Origin: CAZIWW01 sp964543275
GTDB lineage: Bacteria; Patescibacteriota; Minisyncoccia; Moranbacterales; UBA11712
Direction of reading: 5' to 3'
Assembly: GCA_964543275.1 (NCBI GenBank)
Contig: CAZIWW010000013.1
Span: 1 to 18,744, forward strand
Length of the DNA stretch: 18,744 nt
Under the pieces are notes generated by a model. It saw only the letters and a list, made by a program, of their open reading frames with translations. It searched no databases and was not told the origin of the DNA. The translations under genes and the position numbers were made by a program. Of this stretch, positions 6,576-14,543 are shown in pieces (position 1 is the first letter of the stretch; every line of letters starts with the position of its first letter).

Positions 6576-8333
6576 CTACATCATTCCTCCGCCCATCATA
6601 TCCATTCCGCCGCCGCCAGCTCCGCCAGCGCCAATTTCCTTGCCTTTCTTTTCGGGAACATCGGTAACTACCGCTTCGGTAGTCAACAGCATAGCAGCCG
6701 CCGAAACCGCGTTTTGCAAAGCGCTGATAACCACTTTAGCCGGATCGATAATACCGGCTTTGAACATATCCACAAAAATATCATTCTCGGCATCGTAGCC
6801 CATATTGAGATTAGCTTTTGGATTGAGTTCGTTCATATGATACTCCATCTCAATTTCGGAACCGGTTTCGATATCAACTTTTTTACCTTTAGTCGTCTTT
6901 TTAAGAAAAGCACCTTGAATATCCTGAATTCTCGAAATTACCACTTCCGAAGACTGTCCAGTGTTAGAAATAATTTGTTTAATTGGAGCGCTTAACGCGT
7001 CAACCAAAATTTGAACTGCCACTCTATCTTCGTGAGAAAGATTCTTGTGAAGATCAGTCGAGAGCTTAATCGATTCATTAAGAAGAGCAATACCGCCTCC
7101 GGCCACAATCCCTTGTTCCAAAGCCGCCTTGGTCGCTTCCACCGCGTCTTCTACACGGTGTTGTTTCTCTTTTTGTTCAACTTCTGTGGCCGCGCCAACT
7201 TTAATCACCGCCACTCCGCCGGAAAGTTTAGCCAATCTCTCCTGAAGTTTTTCTTTATCAAAATCGCTGGTAGCCTTCTCAATTTGCATCTTAAGTTGCG
7301 CCACGCGGGATTCAATGTCTTTCTTTTTTCCTTTCCCGCCGACTATAGTGGTATCGTCCTTGGTAGCCACAATTCTTCCAGCCTTTCCTAAATCTTCCAG
7401 ATTGACATTTTCAAGCTTCATGCCTCTCTCTTCGGAAATAACCTGCCCGCCGGTAAGAACAGCGATGTCTTCCAGCATCTCTTTGCGATTGTCACCAAAG
7501 CCGGGAGCTTTGACCGCCAAGACATTTAATACGCCGCGCAGTTTATTAACCACTAGAGTCGCAAGAGCTTCTCCTTCCACGTCCTCGGCTATAATAACCA
7601 TTTCCTTTTTGCCCGTTTGAGAAATTTTTTCCAAAACGGGCAAAATCTCCGAAACTGCCGAGATCTTTTTGTCTGTGATTAGAATGTGAGGATCTTTGAG
7701 CTCCGCTTCCATTGAATCGGTGTTGGTAATCATATACGGAGAGATGTAGCCCTTGTCAAAACGCATACCTTCTACCACTTCATCTTGAAGTCCAAAAGTT
7801 TGGGATTCTTCCACGGTTATCACTCCGTCTTTGCCAACCTTATTTATAACTTTGGCGATCATTTTGCCAATCTCGGCGTCCTGCGCCGAAATTGTCGCTA
7901 CTTGCTCAATAGCCGAACCGCTTATATTTTTGGAGGATTTTTTAAGGTTGCTAGAAACACGATTCGATAACTTAAGCATTGCATTTTTAAGCTCGATCAC
8001 GTTGATGCCCCTGGAAATAAATTTGGCTCCAGACTCAATAATAGATTGACTAAGAATGGTCGCCGTAGTGGTTCCGTCCCCAGCCGCGTCGTTGGTTTTG
8101 TTTGCCACTTCCTTCACAAACTCGGCGCCGATGTTTTCAAACTTATCTTCCAGTTCGATTTCCTTGACGATGGTTACTCCATCATTAGTGACCATCGGGG
8201 AGCCAAATCCTCGATCAAGAATCACATTGCGCCCCTTGGGACCCAGAGTTACCCTCACTGAATCAGCTGTCTTGTTAACGCCTTTTTGGATGCGCCGACG
8301 CGCGTCTTCATCGAATTTGATTTGCTTAGCCAT
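6576..8333 (-). CDS. groL: Chaperonin GroEL (Hsp60)
   Basis: GroEL forms the double-ring ATP-dependent folding chamber. The 585-residue product shows the family motifs: TLGPKGRNV (29-37), the ATP site GDGTTTAT (85-92), IVAGGG (409-414) with the catalytic Asp in RVEDA (D396), and a C-terminal Gly/Met tail (GGGGMDMMGGGMM). It is about 35-40 residues longer than common GroEL (about 548). Most of the excess is an insertion at about 472-508, in the C-terminal equatorial region between SEVVISRI and NMGYDAEND, where E. coli has only a few residues. A perfect promoter (8466-8493) lies upstream and a terminator follows, so it is a single-gene unit. No groES is next to it and no complete CIRCE operator was found. 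Stop is TAG; the start lacks a Shine-Dalgarno site. Confidence 0.98.
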   Translation of the reverse strand: MAKQIKFDEDARRRIQKGVNKTADSVRVTLGPKGRNVILDRGFGSPMVTNDGVTIVKEIELEDKFENIGAEFVKEVANKTNDAAGDGTTTATILSQSIIESGAKFISRGINVIELKNAMLKLSNRVSSNLKKSSKNISGSAIEQVATISAQDAEIGKMIAKVINKVGKDGVITVEESQTFGLQDEVVEGMRFDKGYISPYMITNTDSMEAELKDPHILITDKKISAVSEILPVLEKISQTGKKEMVIIAEDVEGEALATLVVNKLRGVLNVLAVKAPGFGDNRKEMLEDIAVLTGGQVISEERGMKLENVNLEDLGKAGRIVATKDDTTIVGGKGKKKDIESRVAQLKMQIEKATSDFDKEKLQERLAKLSGGVAVIKVGAATEVEQKEKQHRVEDAVEATKAALEQGIVAGGGIALLNESIKLSTDLHKNLSHEDRVAVQILVDALSAPIKQIISNTGQSSEVVISRIQDIQGAFLKKTTKGKKVDIETGSEIEMEYHMNELNPKANLNMGYDAENDIFVDMFKAGIIDPAKVVISALQNAVSAAAMLLTTEAVVTDVPEKKGKEIGAGGAGGGGMDMMGGGMM

Positions 8334-8350
8334 ATCTTTAAAATTAAGAA

Positions 8351-8433
8351 TTAGGAATTAAGAATTAGGAATCACAGTATACAAATAACGATTTACCGCC
8401 ATACAACCATGGCTCGCAATTCTTGATTCATAA
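8351..8433. repeat. Word repeats and imperfect hairpin in the groEL leader
   Basis: Bases 8341-8372 are tandem copies of the words aattaagaatt and aattaggaatt. The part at 8351-8367 is an imperfect reverse complement (14 of 17) of 8417-8433. It lies within the predicted 5' leader of groEL (about 125 nt), ending 7-18 bases before the groEL ATG. A 12-codon upstream ORF (8393-8431, MNQELRAMVVWR) with AGGA six bases before its ATG is also in this leader but may be chance. Confidence 0.55.
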
Positions 8434-8465
8434 TTATTCCTGCAACTGCCAGCACTGCAGATTTT

Positions 8466-8493
8466 ATTATAACTAGCCAGTTTGTCTTGTCAA
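8466..8493 (-). promoter_or_regulatory. Perfect sigma70 promoter of groEL
   Basis: On the minus strand TTGACA (8488-8493), a 16-base spacer and TATAAT (8466-8471) match the consensus in all twelve positions. Transcription would begin near 8459, giving a leader of about 125 nt before groEL. The promoter overlaps the last codons and stop of the upstream nucleotidyltransferase-like gene. Confidence 0.85.
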
Positions 8494-9438
8494 TACTTTT
8501 AATCTCCTTTTAAATTCCTCGAATACTCTTGGTCCTTGGGGTTCAGGAAAGAAAATTAAATTTTTGTCGCTGTACCTAATGTAACTTCCAAACTTACTGG
8601 TATTTGGATTTCTTTCAATACGTTTTATTTCCCAAGCTCGAAGTTTATTCTCAAGCCAATCACCTCCAAAGAAATCTATCATTTTTTCCAAAAATCTTTG
8701 AACCGCGCGACTTGATTTTGTATGAGAACCAACTTTAGTCGGCTTAACTTTAGGATACACCCAGTTAATTTTAAAATTGCTAATCCATTTATTTCTCTCA
8801 CAAAATTTACGAAACTGCTTGAAGCCAAAGATCGGAAATATAAAAGTGTACTCATTAGAAGCAAACAAATCTTGGCGATCTATCTCCAAACTATCCGAAG
8901 CAATAAAATAATTAAGACAAACCCTGTCTTTTACTTTTTCTCCGTAACGACGCTTGCCAAGCAAATGAATCACAACTGTCGCCAAAGTTCTGCCCGTCCA
9001 AATTCTCCCGCCTTTAATCATAATAAAAAAATCCAAATCACTATCATCTTTGGTATTTTTCATAGCCAGCGTTCCGGTAAGAGCTGCCATGCGGACGTAT
9101 GGAACATAACGCAGCCATTTTACCACCCGGCGGGAAATTTTATACTTCTCGATTGAAAGTTTATTATTATCAAGCCTGCTCTCAACAAGACCGCTACGCC
9201 CTCTTAAAAAATAAAACCCCTGATGCTCTTCAATGAATCTTCTTAAATTCTCGTTACTATCCAGTTCATTAACAATTTCCCCCAAGTTGTATCTTTGATC
9301 TTCCATTACTTTTTTGCCGCCGCCATTCTTTTCTATTCTTGTCAAATACTTCCAAATCTCAAAAACCGTCAAGGGATAGTTGAGAACGTCGTAGTAAGCG
9401 ACTGTCACAAGGATATTTTTTGAAAGCTGGAGAGACAT
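8473..9438 (-). CDS. Putative nucleotidyltransferase-fold protein with winged-helix N-terminus
   Basis: The 321-residue product opens with a helical region containing AYYDVLNYPLTVFEIWKYL (14-32), which reads like the winged-helix start of a family of uncharacterised Parcubacteria proteins. At 120-140 comes LTGTLAMKNTKDDSDLDFFIM, a nucleotidyltransferase-fold signature: a G-(S/T) loop, then an acidic DxD pair (D134, D136) in a beta strand. A third acidic residue could be D176 or E180 nearby but is uncertain. The C-terminal half is basic. Substrate is unknown; I base the call on the motif pattern only. It follows uvrA by 97 bases, filled by an inverted repeat, and is probably co-transcribed with it. 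Its end carries the groEL promoter. Stop is TAG; no Shine-Dalgarno site. Confidence 0.75.
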   Translation of the reverse strand: MSLQLSKNILVTVAYYDVLNYPLTVFEIWKYLTRIEKNGGGKKVMEDQRYNLGEIVNELDSNENLRRFIEEHQGFYFLRGRSGLVESRLDNNKLSIEKYKISRRVVKWLRYVPYVRMAALTGTLAMKNTKDDSDLDFFIMIKGGRIWTGRTLATVVIHLLGKRRYGEKVKDRVCLNYFIASDSLEIDRQDLFASNEYTFIFPIFGFKQFRKFCERNKWISNFKINWVYPKVKPTKVGSHTKSSRAVQRFLEKMIDFFGGDWLENKLRAWEIKRIERNPNTSKFGSYIRYSDKNLIFFPEPQGPRVFEEFKRRLKVLTRQTG

Positions 9439-9445
9439 AGGCTAA

Positions 9446-9537
9446 AATTTCAAATTTCAAAGCCCAAATGTCAAATAAAATCCCAAATCCAAATAACTAA
9501 GACGCTTTTTGAAATTTGGATTTTGAAATTTGAAATT
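9446..9537. repeat. Inverted word repeat filling the uvrA to nucleotidyltransferase spacer
   Basis: Bases 9446-9476 and 9508-9537 are about 30-base arms that are reverse complements at roughly nine positions in ten; both are made of aaatttc or gaaattt words. One arm covers the uvrA stop codon (9536-9538), and the other ends 8 bases before the ATG of the next gene. In RNA it would make one long stem with a loop of about 30 bases. Confidence 0.8.
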
Positions 9538-12370
9538 ATCTCAAATACTTCCCCGTCCAAGTCTTCGCCTTCGCCAACTTCTCCGGTGTTCCTTCGAAAA
9601 CAATTCTCCCGCCTTCCTCCCCGCCTTCCGGGCCAAGTTCTATGACCCAATCGGCAGCCTTAATAACGCTTTGGTTATGCTCCACCACTAAAACAGTATT
9701 CCCCTTTTCAACCAGACCGTCCAAAATCTCAAGCAGTCTGGCAGTGTCTTCAAAGTGAAGCCCAACAGTCGGCTCATCTAAAATATATAGGGCTCTGCCG
9801 TTGGAACGGCGCGCCAGCTCCGCAGCCAGTTTTATTCTTTGTGCTTCTCCTCCGGACAGATCCACGGCCGATTGGCCGAGTTTCAAATAACCCAGTCCAA
9901 CATCATTCAAAGTCTGCAGTTTCTCAACCACCAACGGGAAATTCCTGAAAAACTTCAGCGCGTAGCTTACGCTCATATCTAAAACCTCGGCAATGTTTAC
10001 TCCTTGATATTCCACTTCCAGCGTTTTTTGATTATATCTGGTTCCTCGACAAGCATCGCACTCAATGTAGACGCCCGGCAGAAGCTGCATTTCAATTTTT
10101 TTCCTTCCCTCCCCTTGGCAAATTTCGCATCTTCCCCCTTTCATATTAAAACTGAATCTGGAAGGAGTGTAACCACGCTTTTTAGCTTCCTCCGTCTGGG
10201 CAAAAATTTCCCGAATAAGAGAAAAGATTCCAGTGTAAGTAACCACGTTCGACCGCGGAGTTCTGCCAATCGGCGACTGATCAATGCTGATAACTTTGGA
10301 TAAATTTTCGAGACCCTTTATTATCCTGTGCTTCCCGGGAATATCTTTACTGCGATAAAAATGTTTATTTAAAGCCTTGGCTAAAATGTCTTGAATCAGC
10401 GAACTTTTACCCGATCCGGAAACTCCGGCTATAACAACCAGCTTGCCAAGCGGGATAGAAACATTAATATTCTTTAAATTATTTTCCCCGGCGCCGACAA
10501 TCACCAGGTTTTCCTTTTTGCCGCGGCGGTAGCTGTCTTTTCTAAAAACTTTTAGTTTCCCGTTTAGGTACTGTCCTGTTAAAGACGATGAAGACAAAAT
10601 TTTCCCGGGCGCGCCTTCAAAAATAATTTTTCCTCCTTCCTCCCCGGCGCCGGGACCCATATCAATCAGCCAGTCGGACGCTTCAATGATCTGCCGATCA
10701 TGCTCTACCACAATCACACTACTACCTTCTTTTTTCAGCTTTCGAAAAATCCCGATAAGTTTCTGAATATCTCTCGGGTGCAGCCCTACAGAAGGTTCGT
10801 CCAGGATGTAAAGGATCCCCGTAAGGCCCGAACCGATTTGAACCGCCAATCTCACTCTTTGAGCCTCTCCTCCAGAAAGAGAAACGGCGCTTCTGGATAA
10901 TTTTAAATAGTGCAACCCGGCGTCGCATAAGCTATCGATTGTTTTCTCAACTTCTTCTAAAATTTCCTTAATCAGTTTTTTGTCCTGTTCCTTTAGCTTT
11001 AAGGCAGTGCTTAAAAAACTTAATTTATCTTTAAGAGCGGTAAGACTCATCTGGCTTAAATCATCAATGGATACTCCTTCTATTAGTACTGACAAAGATT
11101 CCGGGCGAAGCCTTCTTCCTTTGCAAGCCGGACAGGTTTTTACTGTCATATATTTTTCTATTTCTCTACGAACATATTCCGAACTAGTTTCCTTATATTT
11201 TCTGTGAAGACCTGGAATAACCCCCTCATAGCTTGCCTCGACACCATCCGCTTTTCCTAGTTCATCTCGACTCGCGGAAAATCTCTTTCCCGTCCCGTAT
11301 AGAATAATGTCAAGAGCTTTCTGGTCCAGTTTCTTAACCGGCTCATTCAAAGAAAACCCGTATTCTTTCCCCAGCATCTCAAGAATCCTCTGCTGGCAGT
11401 CCTGATTATTATTTCTATCCCCCAGCAGATTGCCGGGATGAATAGCTCCTTCATTTAAAGAAAGATCTTTATTGGGAATCACTTGATCAACATCCACTTC
11501 CAGCTTAGTCCCCAATCCAGCGCAGGCCGGGCAGGCGCCTTCAGGACTGTTGAAAGAAAAGTGACGCGGAGTTATTTCTTGAATAACCACTCCGCAATCC
11601 GAGCAAGTAAAATATTGATTATACTTCTTATCTTCTCCCCTGTCTTTGAAATTAACAACAACTTCTCCCTTCCCAATCCGCATAGCCGTCTCAATAGAAT
11701 CGATCAGCCGTTCCCGATCGCGAAAGTCATTGTCCAAGAATATCCTGTCAATCACTATCTCCGCATTTTTAACTACGTCATTCTCTTTAATATCCAATTT
11801 AGCATGATCAATGGTCACCACCTCACCACCTACTCTCACCCGAGCGTATCCCATCTGCTCATACTCGCGAATAAGTTCCGGTAAATTTTTATCTTTAAGG
11901 CTGGCTAGAATAATAATTTGCTCGCTTTTGTTTTTAGAACCCGAGATAATTTCATCAGCTACCTCCCTCGAACTTTTCCGAACAAGCAAGCGTCCGCATT
12001 TGGGACAATGCGGTTGGCCGACAAGAGCAAACAGCGTCCGGAGATAATCGTATATTTCTGTCATTGTGCCCACAGTCGAGCGCAGACTTCGACTTACGCT
12101 ATTCTGATCAATAGCTATCACCGGCGAAAGATTTTCGATTTTGTCCACTTCAGGCTTAGCCGCCACGTTTAAAAATTGGCGGGCGTAAGTCGACAGATTC
12201 TCCATGTACCGCCGGTGCCCCTCGGCAAAAATAGTATCGAAAGCCAGCGATGACTTCCCCGATCCCGAAAGCCCAGTGATAACTACGATTTTATCTCGGG
12301 GAATCTTGACCGAAATGTTTTTGAGATTATTAACCCTAGCTCCCTTGACGACAAGATAGGATTTCTTCAT
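9536..12370 (-). CDS. uvrA: Excinuclease ABC subunit A (UvrA)
   Basis: UvrA is the damage-recognition ATPase of nucleotide excision repair, working with UvrB and UvrC. The 944-residue length is normal. It has two ABC ATPase modules: Walker A at 33-41 (GLSGSGKSS) and 649-657 (GVSGSGKSS); signatures LSGGEAQR at 498-505 and 838-845; Walker B ILDEP at 522-526 and 863-867; and switch histidines in VVEHD and VVEHN. Zinc sites are visible as CxxC pairs at 122/125, 256/259, 280/283, 413/416, 748/751 and 771/774. The DNA-binding insertion PRHFSFNSPEGAC (268-280) is intact. Nothing is missing. Its own candidate promoter is at 12404-12432, after the RNase J terminator. No uvrB or uvrC lies nearby. Stop is TAA; no Shine-Dalgarno site. 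Confidence 0.98.
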   Translation of the reverse strand: MKKSYLVVKGARVNNLKNISVKIPRDKIVVITGLSGSGKSSLAFDTIFAEGHRRYMENLSTYARQFLNVAAKPEVDKIENLSPVIAIDQNSVSRSLRSTVGTMTEIYDYLRTLFALVGQPHCPKCGRLLVRKSSREVADEIISGSKNKSEQIIILASLKDKNLPELIREYEQMGYARVRVGGEVVTIDHAKLDIKENDVVKNAEIVIDRIFLDNDFRDRERLIDSIETAMRIGKGEVVVNFKDRGEDKKYNQYFTCSDCGVVIQEITPRHFSFNSPEGACPACAGLGTKLEVDVDQVIPNKDLSLNEGAIHPGNLLGDRNNNQDCQQRILEMLGKEYGFSLNEPVKKLDQKALDIILYGTGKRFSASRDELGKADGVEASYEGVIPGLHRKYKETSSEYVRREIEKYMTVKTCPACKGRRLRPESLSVLIEGVSIDDLSQMSLTALKDKLSFLSTALKLKEQDKKLIKEILEEVEKTIDSLCDAGLHYLKLSRSAVSLSGGEAQRVRLAVQIGSGLTGILYILDEPSVGLHPRDIQKLIGIFRKLKKEGSSVIVVEHDRQIIEASDWLIDMGPGAGEEGGKIIFEGAPGKILSSSSLTGQYLNGKLKVFRKDSYRRGKKENLVIVGAGENNLKNINVSIPLGKLVVIAGVSGSGKSSLIQDILAKALNKHFYRSKDIPGKHRIIKGLENLSKVISIDQSPIGRTPRSNVVTYTGIFSLIREIFAQTEEAKKRGYTPSRFSFNMKGGRCEICQGEGRKKIEMQLLPGVYIECDACRGTRYNQKTLEVEYQGVNIAEVLDMSVSYALKFFRNFPLVVEKLQTLNDVGLGYLKLGQSAVDLSGGEAQRIKLAAELARRSNGRALYILDEPTVGLHFEDTARLLEILDGLVEKGNTVLVVEHNQSVIKAADWVIELGPEGGEEGGRIVFEGTPEKLAKAKTWTGKYLR

Positions 12371-12403
12371 ACGACAAAGGTTTGACGGTAATACTAACTA
12401 GGA

Positions 12404-12432
12404 ATTGTACAAAAGAAAGAGAAGAAAGTAAA
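12404..12432 (-). promoter_or_regulatory. Candidate promoter of uvrA
   Basis: On the minus strand TTTACT (12427-12432), a 17-base spacer and TACAAT (12404-12409) are present. The predicted start is near 12397, about 27 bases before the uvrA ATG. It lies between the RNase J terminator and uvrA, where a promoter is expected. The -35 matches only 4 of 6 positions. Confidence 0.45.
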
Positions 12433-12449
12433 GAGCCTTAATAAATAAC

Positions 12450-12472
12450 ATCCCAGAGCTCGGCTCTGGGAT
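12450..12472 (-). terminator. Hairpin terminator after RNase J
   Basis: A perfect 10-bp stem (atcccagagc with gctctgggat) with a 3-base loop lies 11 bases after the RNase J stop. On the minus strand it is followed by gttatttatta, a modest T-rich tail. A further copy of ctgggat next to it (12473-12479) may allow alternative pairing. Confidence 0.7.
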
Positions 12473-12483
12473 CTGGGATATTG

Positions 12484-14187
12484 TTATACCTCAATCACCA
12501 CTGGCAGGACCATTGGGCGGCGCTGGGTTTTGTTATATAAGAATTGGCCAACCACATCACGGATTTCGTCCTTTACATAACTCCAATTAACGGCTTCGTC
12601 GCGAGAAGTGGTTTGATGAACTACTTCCTTAACTTTTTTCTTGGTAGCGTTCACCAAATCAAAATTCTCTTTGACATAAATGAACCCGCGCGAAGTTACT
12701 TGGGGCTCGCCAATGACCCTTTTAGTTTTCCTATCTATAATAACCACAATAGTAAACATCCCATCCCTGGCTAGAACCTGGCGATCTCGCAAGACCACCT
12801 GGCCAATATCTCCAACTCCCAATCCATCCACCATTACATAGTTTGAAGGAGCTTTTTCGCCGGTCAGCTTTCCGTTGCCGCGGTAATCAAACTCAATCAC
12901 CTGCCCGTTGTCCCCAATAAGCACCCTATCCGGACTCATGCCAACCAATTCGGCCAGCTCGCCATGAAGCCTGCGCATATAGTAGTGCCCGTGAACAGGA
13001 ATTAAGTATTTAGGACGAATTAAGTTGATCATCATCTTTAAATCTTCCTGTCTGGCATGACCGCCGGCGTGAACATCCAGCATCATAGAGTGAATAACTT
13101 TAGCCCCCTTGCGGCAAAGACTGTCCTTCAAGCCTTGAACGGTCCTTTCATTGCCGGGAACCACCGACGAGGAAAAAACAACTGTATCGTTTTTGTGTAT
13201 TTTTATAAAACGATGTTCTCCATTGACAATCCGCATTAAAACCGCTCTACCCTCACCTTGAGCTCCGGTGCAAACGACGGCTACTTTATTGTCCGGATAA
13301 TTATTAACTTCATTAATGGAAATAAGAGTCCCTTTTTTCACCTCAAGGTATCCAAGATTACAAGCAATTTCTACATTGGTTTTCATTGAATATCCGTCAA
13401 TAGCCACCTTTCGGTTGTATTTTTCAGCTAAATAAATAAGCTGTTGGATACGGCTGATAAGCGCCGCGAAAGTAGCCACAATAATGCGCCCCGGCGCCTC
13501 CTCGAAAATTTTATCCAGATTTTTTCCGATAGCTGACTCCGAGATAGAATAACCCGGCGTTTGGCTGTCAGTGCTGTCAGACAGCAGAGCTAAAACGCCC
13601 TCCCCGCCAATACGAGCAATCTTGGCAATATCAGCCGGAGCGTCTCCCACTGGACTGTGGTCAAATTTGAAATCGCCCGTGCAGACAACTGTTCCTGTCG
13701 GAGTTCCGATAGCCAGCCCAACCGAATCGGGAATAGTGTGGTTAACATGAAAGAATTCAATATTAAACACGCCCAAATTTAAACGATCTATCTTTTTAAC
13801 CGTTCTCACATTAATCGGAGTTTTATACTCCTCCTGTCGTTTAAGAATAATAGCTCGGGTCAGCTCGGTGGCGTAAATAGGCGGATTGCCTAATTTGGGA
13901 ATCAGGTGAGGAATAGCCCCAATATGGTCATAGTGACCGTGAGTAATAATTACACCTCGGATATTTTTCTCTTTCCCTTGAAGATAGGAAGCGTTGGGAA
14001 TAATATAATCTATCCCCGGCATATCTTCTTCGGGAAACTGGAGTCCCATATCCACAATAATAATATCCCTGCCATACTCAAAAACGGTCATATTGCGGCC
14101 TATCTCTTCCAATCCGCCTAGCGGAATAATCCGCAGATTGTGTTTAGCATGGCCGCGCCCTGGCCTTCTTTTTCTTGTTGAAATCAT
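12484..14187 (-). CDS. rnj: Ribonuclease J (beta-CASP metallo-beta-lactamase RNase)
   Basis: RNase J is an endo- and 5'-3' exoribonuclease for mRNA decay and rRNA maturation in bacteria without a conventional RNase E system. From ATG at 14187 the product has 567 residues. Metal-binding motifs of the metallo-beta-lactamase fold are visible: THGHYDHIGAIPH (the HxHxDH motif near residue 83), NHTIPDSVGLAI, and VCTGDFKFDHSP. The beta-CASP part follows, with the late motif PVHGHYYMRRLH. A basic N-terminal tail (STRKRRPGRGHAKHN) precedes the catalytic domain, as in many RNase J proteins, and a C-terminal domain follows. The frame extends to a TTG at 14199, but those codons come from repeat sequence, so the ATG is preferred. 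It lies directly after tRNA-Leu and is likely in the same transcript. Stop is TAA. Confidence 0.95.
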   Translation of the reverse strand: MISTRKRRPGRGHAKHNLRIIPLGGLEEIGRNMTVFEYGRDIIIVDMGLQFPEEDMPGIDYIIPNASYLQGKEKNIRGVIITHGHYDHIGAIPHLIPKLGNPPIYATELTRAIILKRQEEYKTPINVRTVKKIDRLNLGVFNIEFFHVNHTIPDSVGLAIGTPTGTVVCTGDFKFDHSPVGDAPADIAKIARIGGEGVLALLSDSTDSQTPGYSISESAIGKNLDKIFEEAPGRIIVATFAALISRIQQLIYLAEKYNRKVAIDGYSMKTNVEIACNLGYLEVKKGTLISINEVNNYPDNKVAVVCTGAQGEGRAVLMRIVNGEHRFIKIHKNDTVVFSSSVVPGNERTVQGLKDSLCRKGAKVIHSMMLDVHAGGHARQEDLKMMINLIRPKYLIPVHGHYYMRRLHGELAELVGMSPDRVLIGDNGQVIEFDYRGNGKLTGEKAPSNYVMVDGLGVGDIGQVVLRDRQVLARDGMFTIVVIIDRKTKRVIGEPQVTSRGFIYVKENFDLVNATKKKVKEVVHQTTSRDEAVNWSYVKDEIRDVVGQFLYNKTQRRPMVLPVVIEV

Positions 14188-14285
14188 AATTTTTTGCAAT
14201 GATCAGTGAACAGTGAACAACGATCAATGAACAATGATCAATAATTAGCGATTAATAATAAAAGTTAGAAGATTTATTAAGTTCG

Positions 14286-14367
14286 TGCCGATGGTGGGAG
14301 TCGAACCCACAAGCCTCACGGCACACGGCCCTGAACCGTGCGTGTATTCCAGTTTCACCACATCGGC
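14286..14367 (-). tRNA. tRNA-Leu(CAG)
   Basis: On the minus strand an 82-base cloverleaf is complete: a perfect 7-bp acceptor (gccgatg with catcggc), 3-bp D stem, anticodon stem cacgg/ccgtg with loop ttcaggg, a long 13-base variable arm as expected for class II tRNA-Leu, T stem gtggg/cccac with loop ttcgact, and discriminator A. The anticodon CAG (complement at 14331-14333) reads CUG. No CCA is encoded. It sits between the isomerase gene and RNase J on the same strand. Confidence 0.95.
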
Positions 14368-14508
14368 AGAAGTAAGCGTAAAGCTTAAAACGCAAAACTC
14401 AAAACCACAGCTCAAAGCTCAAAACTTATTCCGCGTCAGAGCTCCTTAATAGTAGACTTTGGCGAGAAGGAATAAGAAATACAAGAAGAAATCAAACAAA
14501 GTCACGTG
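14368..14508. other. Spacer between tRNA-Leu and the isomerase gene
   Basis: No gene is visible in these bases. The part at 14375-14430 is made of short repeated words (aaaactcaaaa, gctcaaagctc, gtaaagcttaaaacgc). I found no convincing promoter for the tRNA, which supports read-through from the isomerase gene, but a weak promoter cannot be excluded. Confidence 0.4.
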
Positions 14509-14543
14509 CTGATTATTGATCGTTGTTCGTTGATCACTGATCA

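Larger units (their letters stand above)
14201..14543. repeat. Inverted repeat pair flanking the tRNA-Leu gene
   Basis: The arm at 14201-14249 (words gatcagtgaac, aacgatcaat) is an imperfect reverse complement of 14509-14543, with one extra repeated word of about 13 bases in the left arm. The right arm touches the stop codon of the isomerase gene (14544-14546), and the left arm ends 13 bases before the RNase J ATG. The tRNA lies in the loop. The right arm alone can also form a 12-bp hairpin with one mismatch. Confidence 0.7.

Noticed and set aside
8393..8431. Twelve-codon upstream ORF in the groEL leader
   Set aside because: It has a fair AGGA spacing but is short, ends 60 bases before groEL and lies in repeat sequence; chance is as likely.
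9446..9537. CRISPR-like array in the word repeats
   Set aside because: The units are 6-12 bases, irregular and without unique spacers; there are no cas genes.
10722..10928. Short ORFs inside uvrA, groEL, RNase J and other genes in alternative frames
   Set aside because: They overlap well-identified genes, lack ribosome sites and recognisable domains, and are explained as shadows of the real frames.
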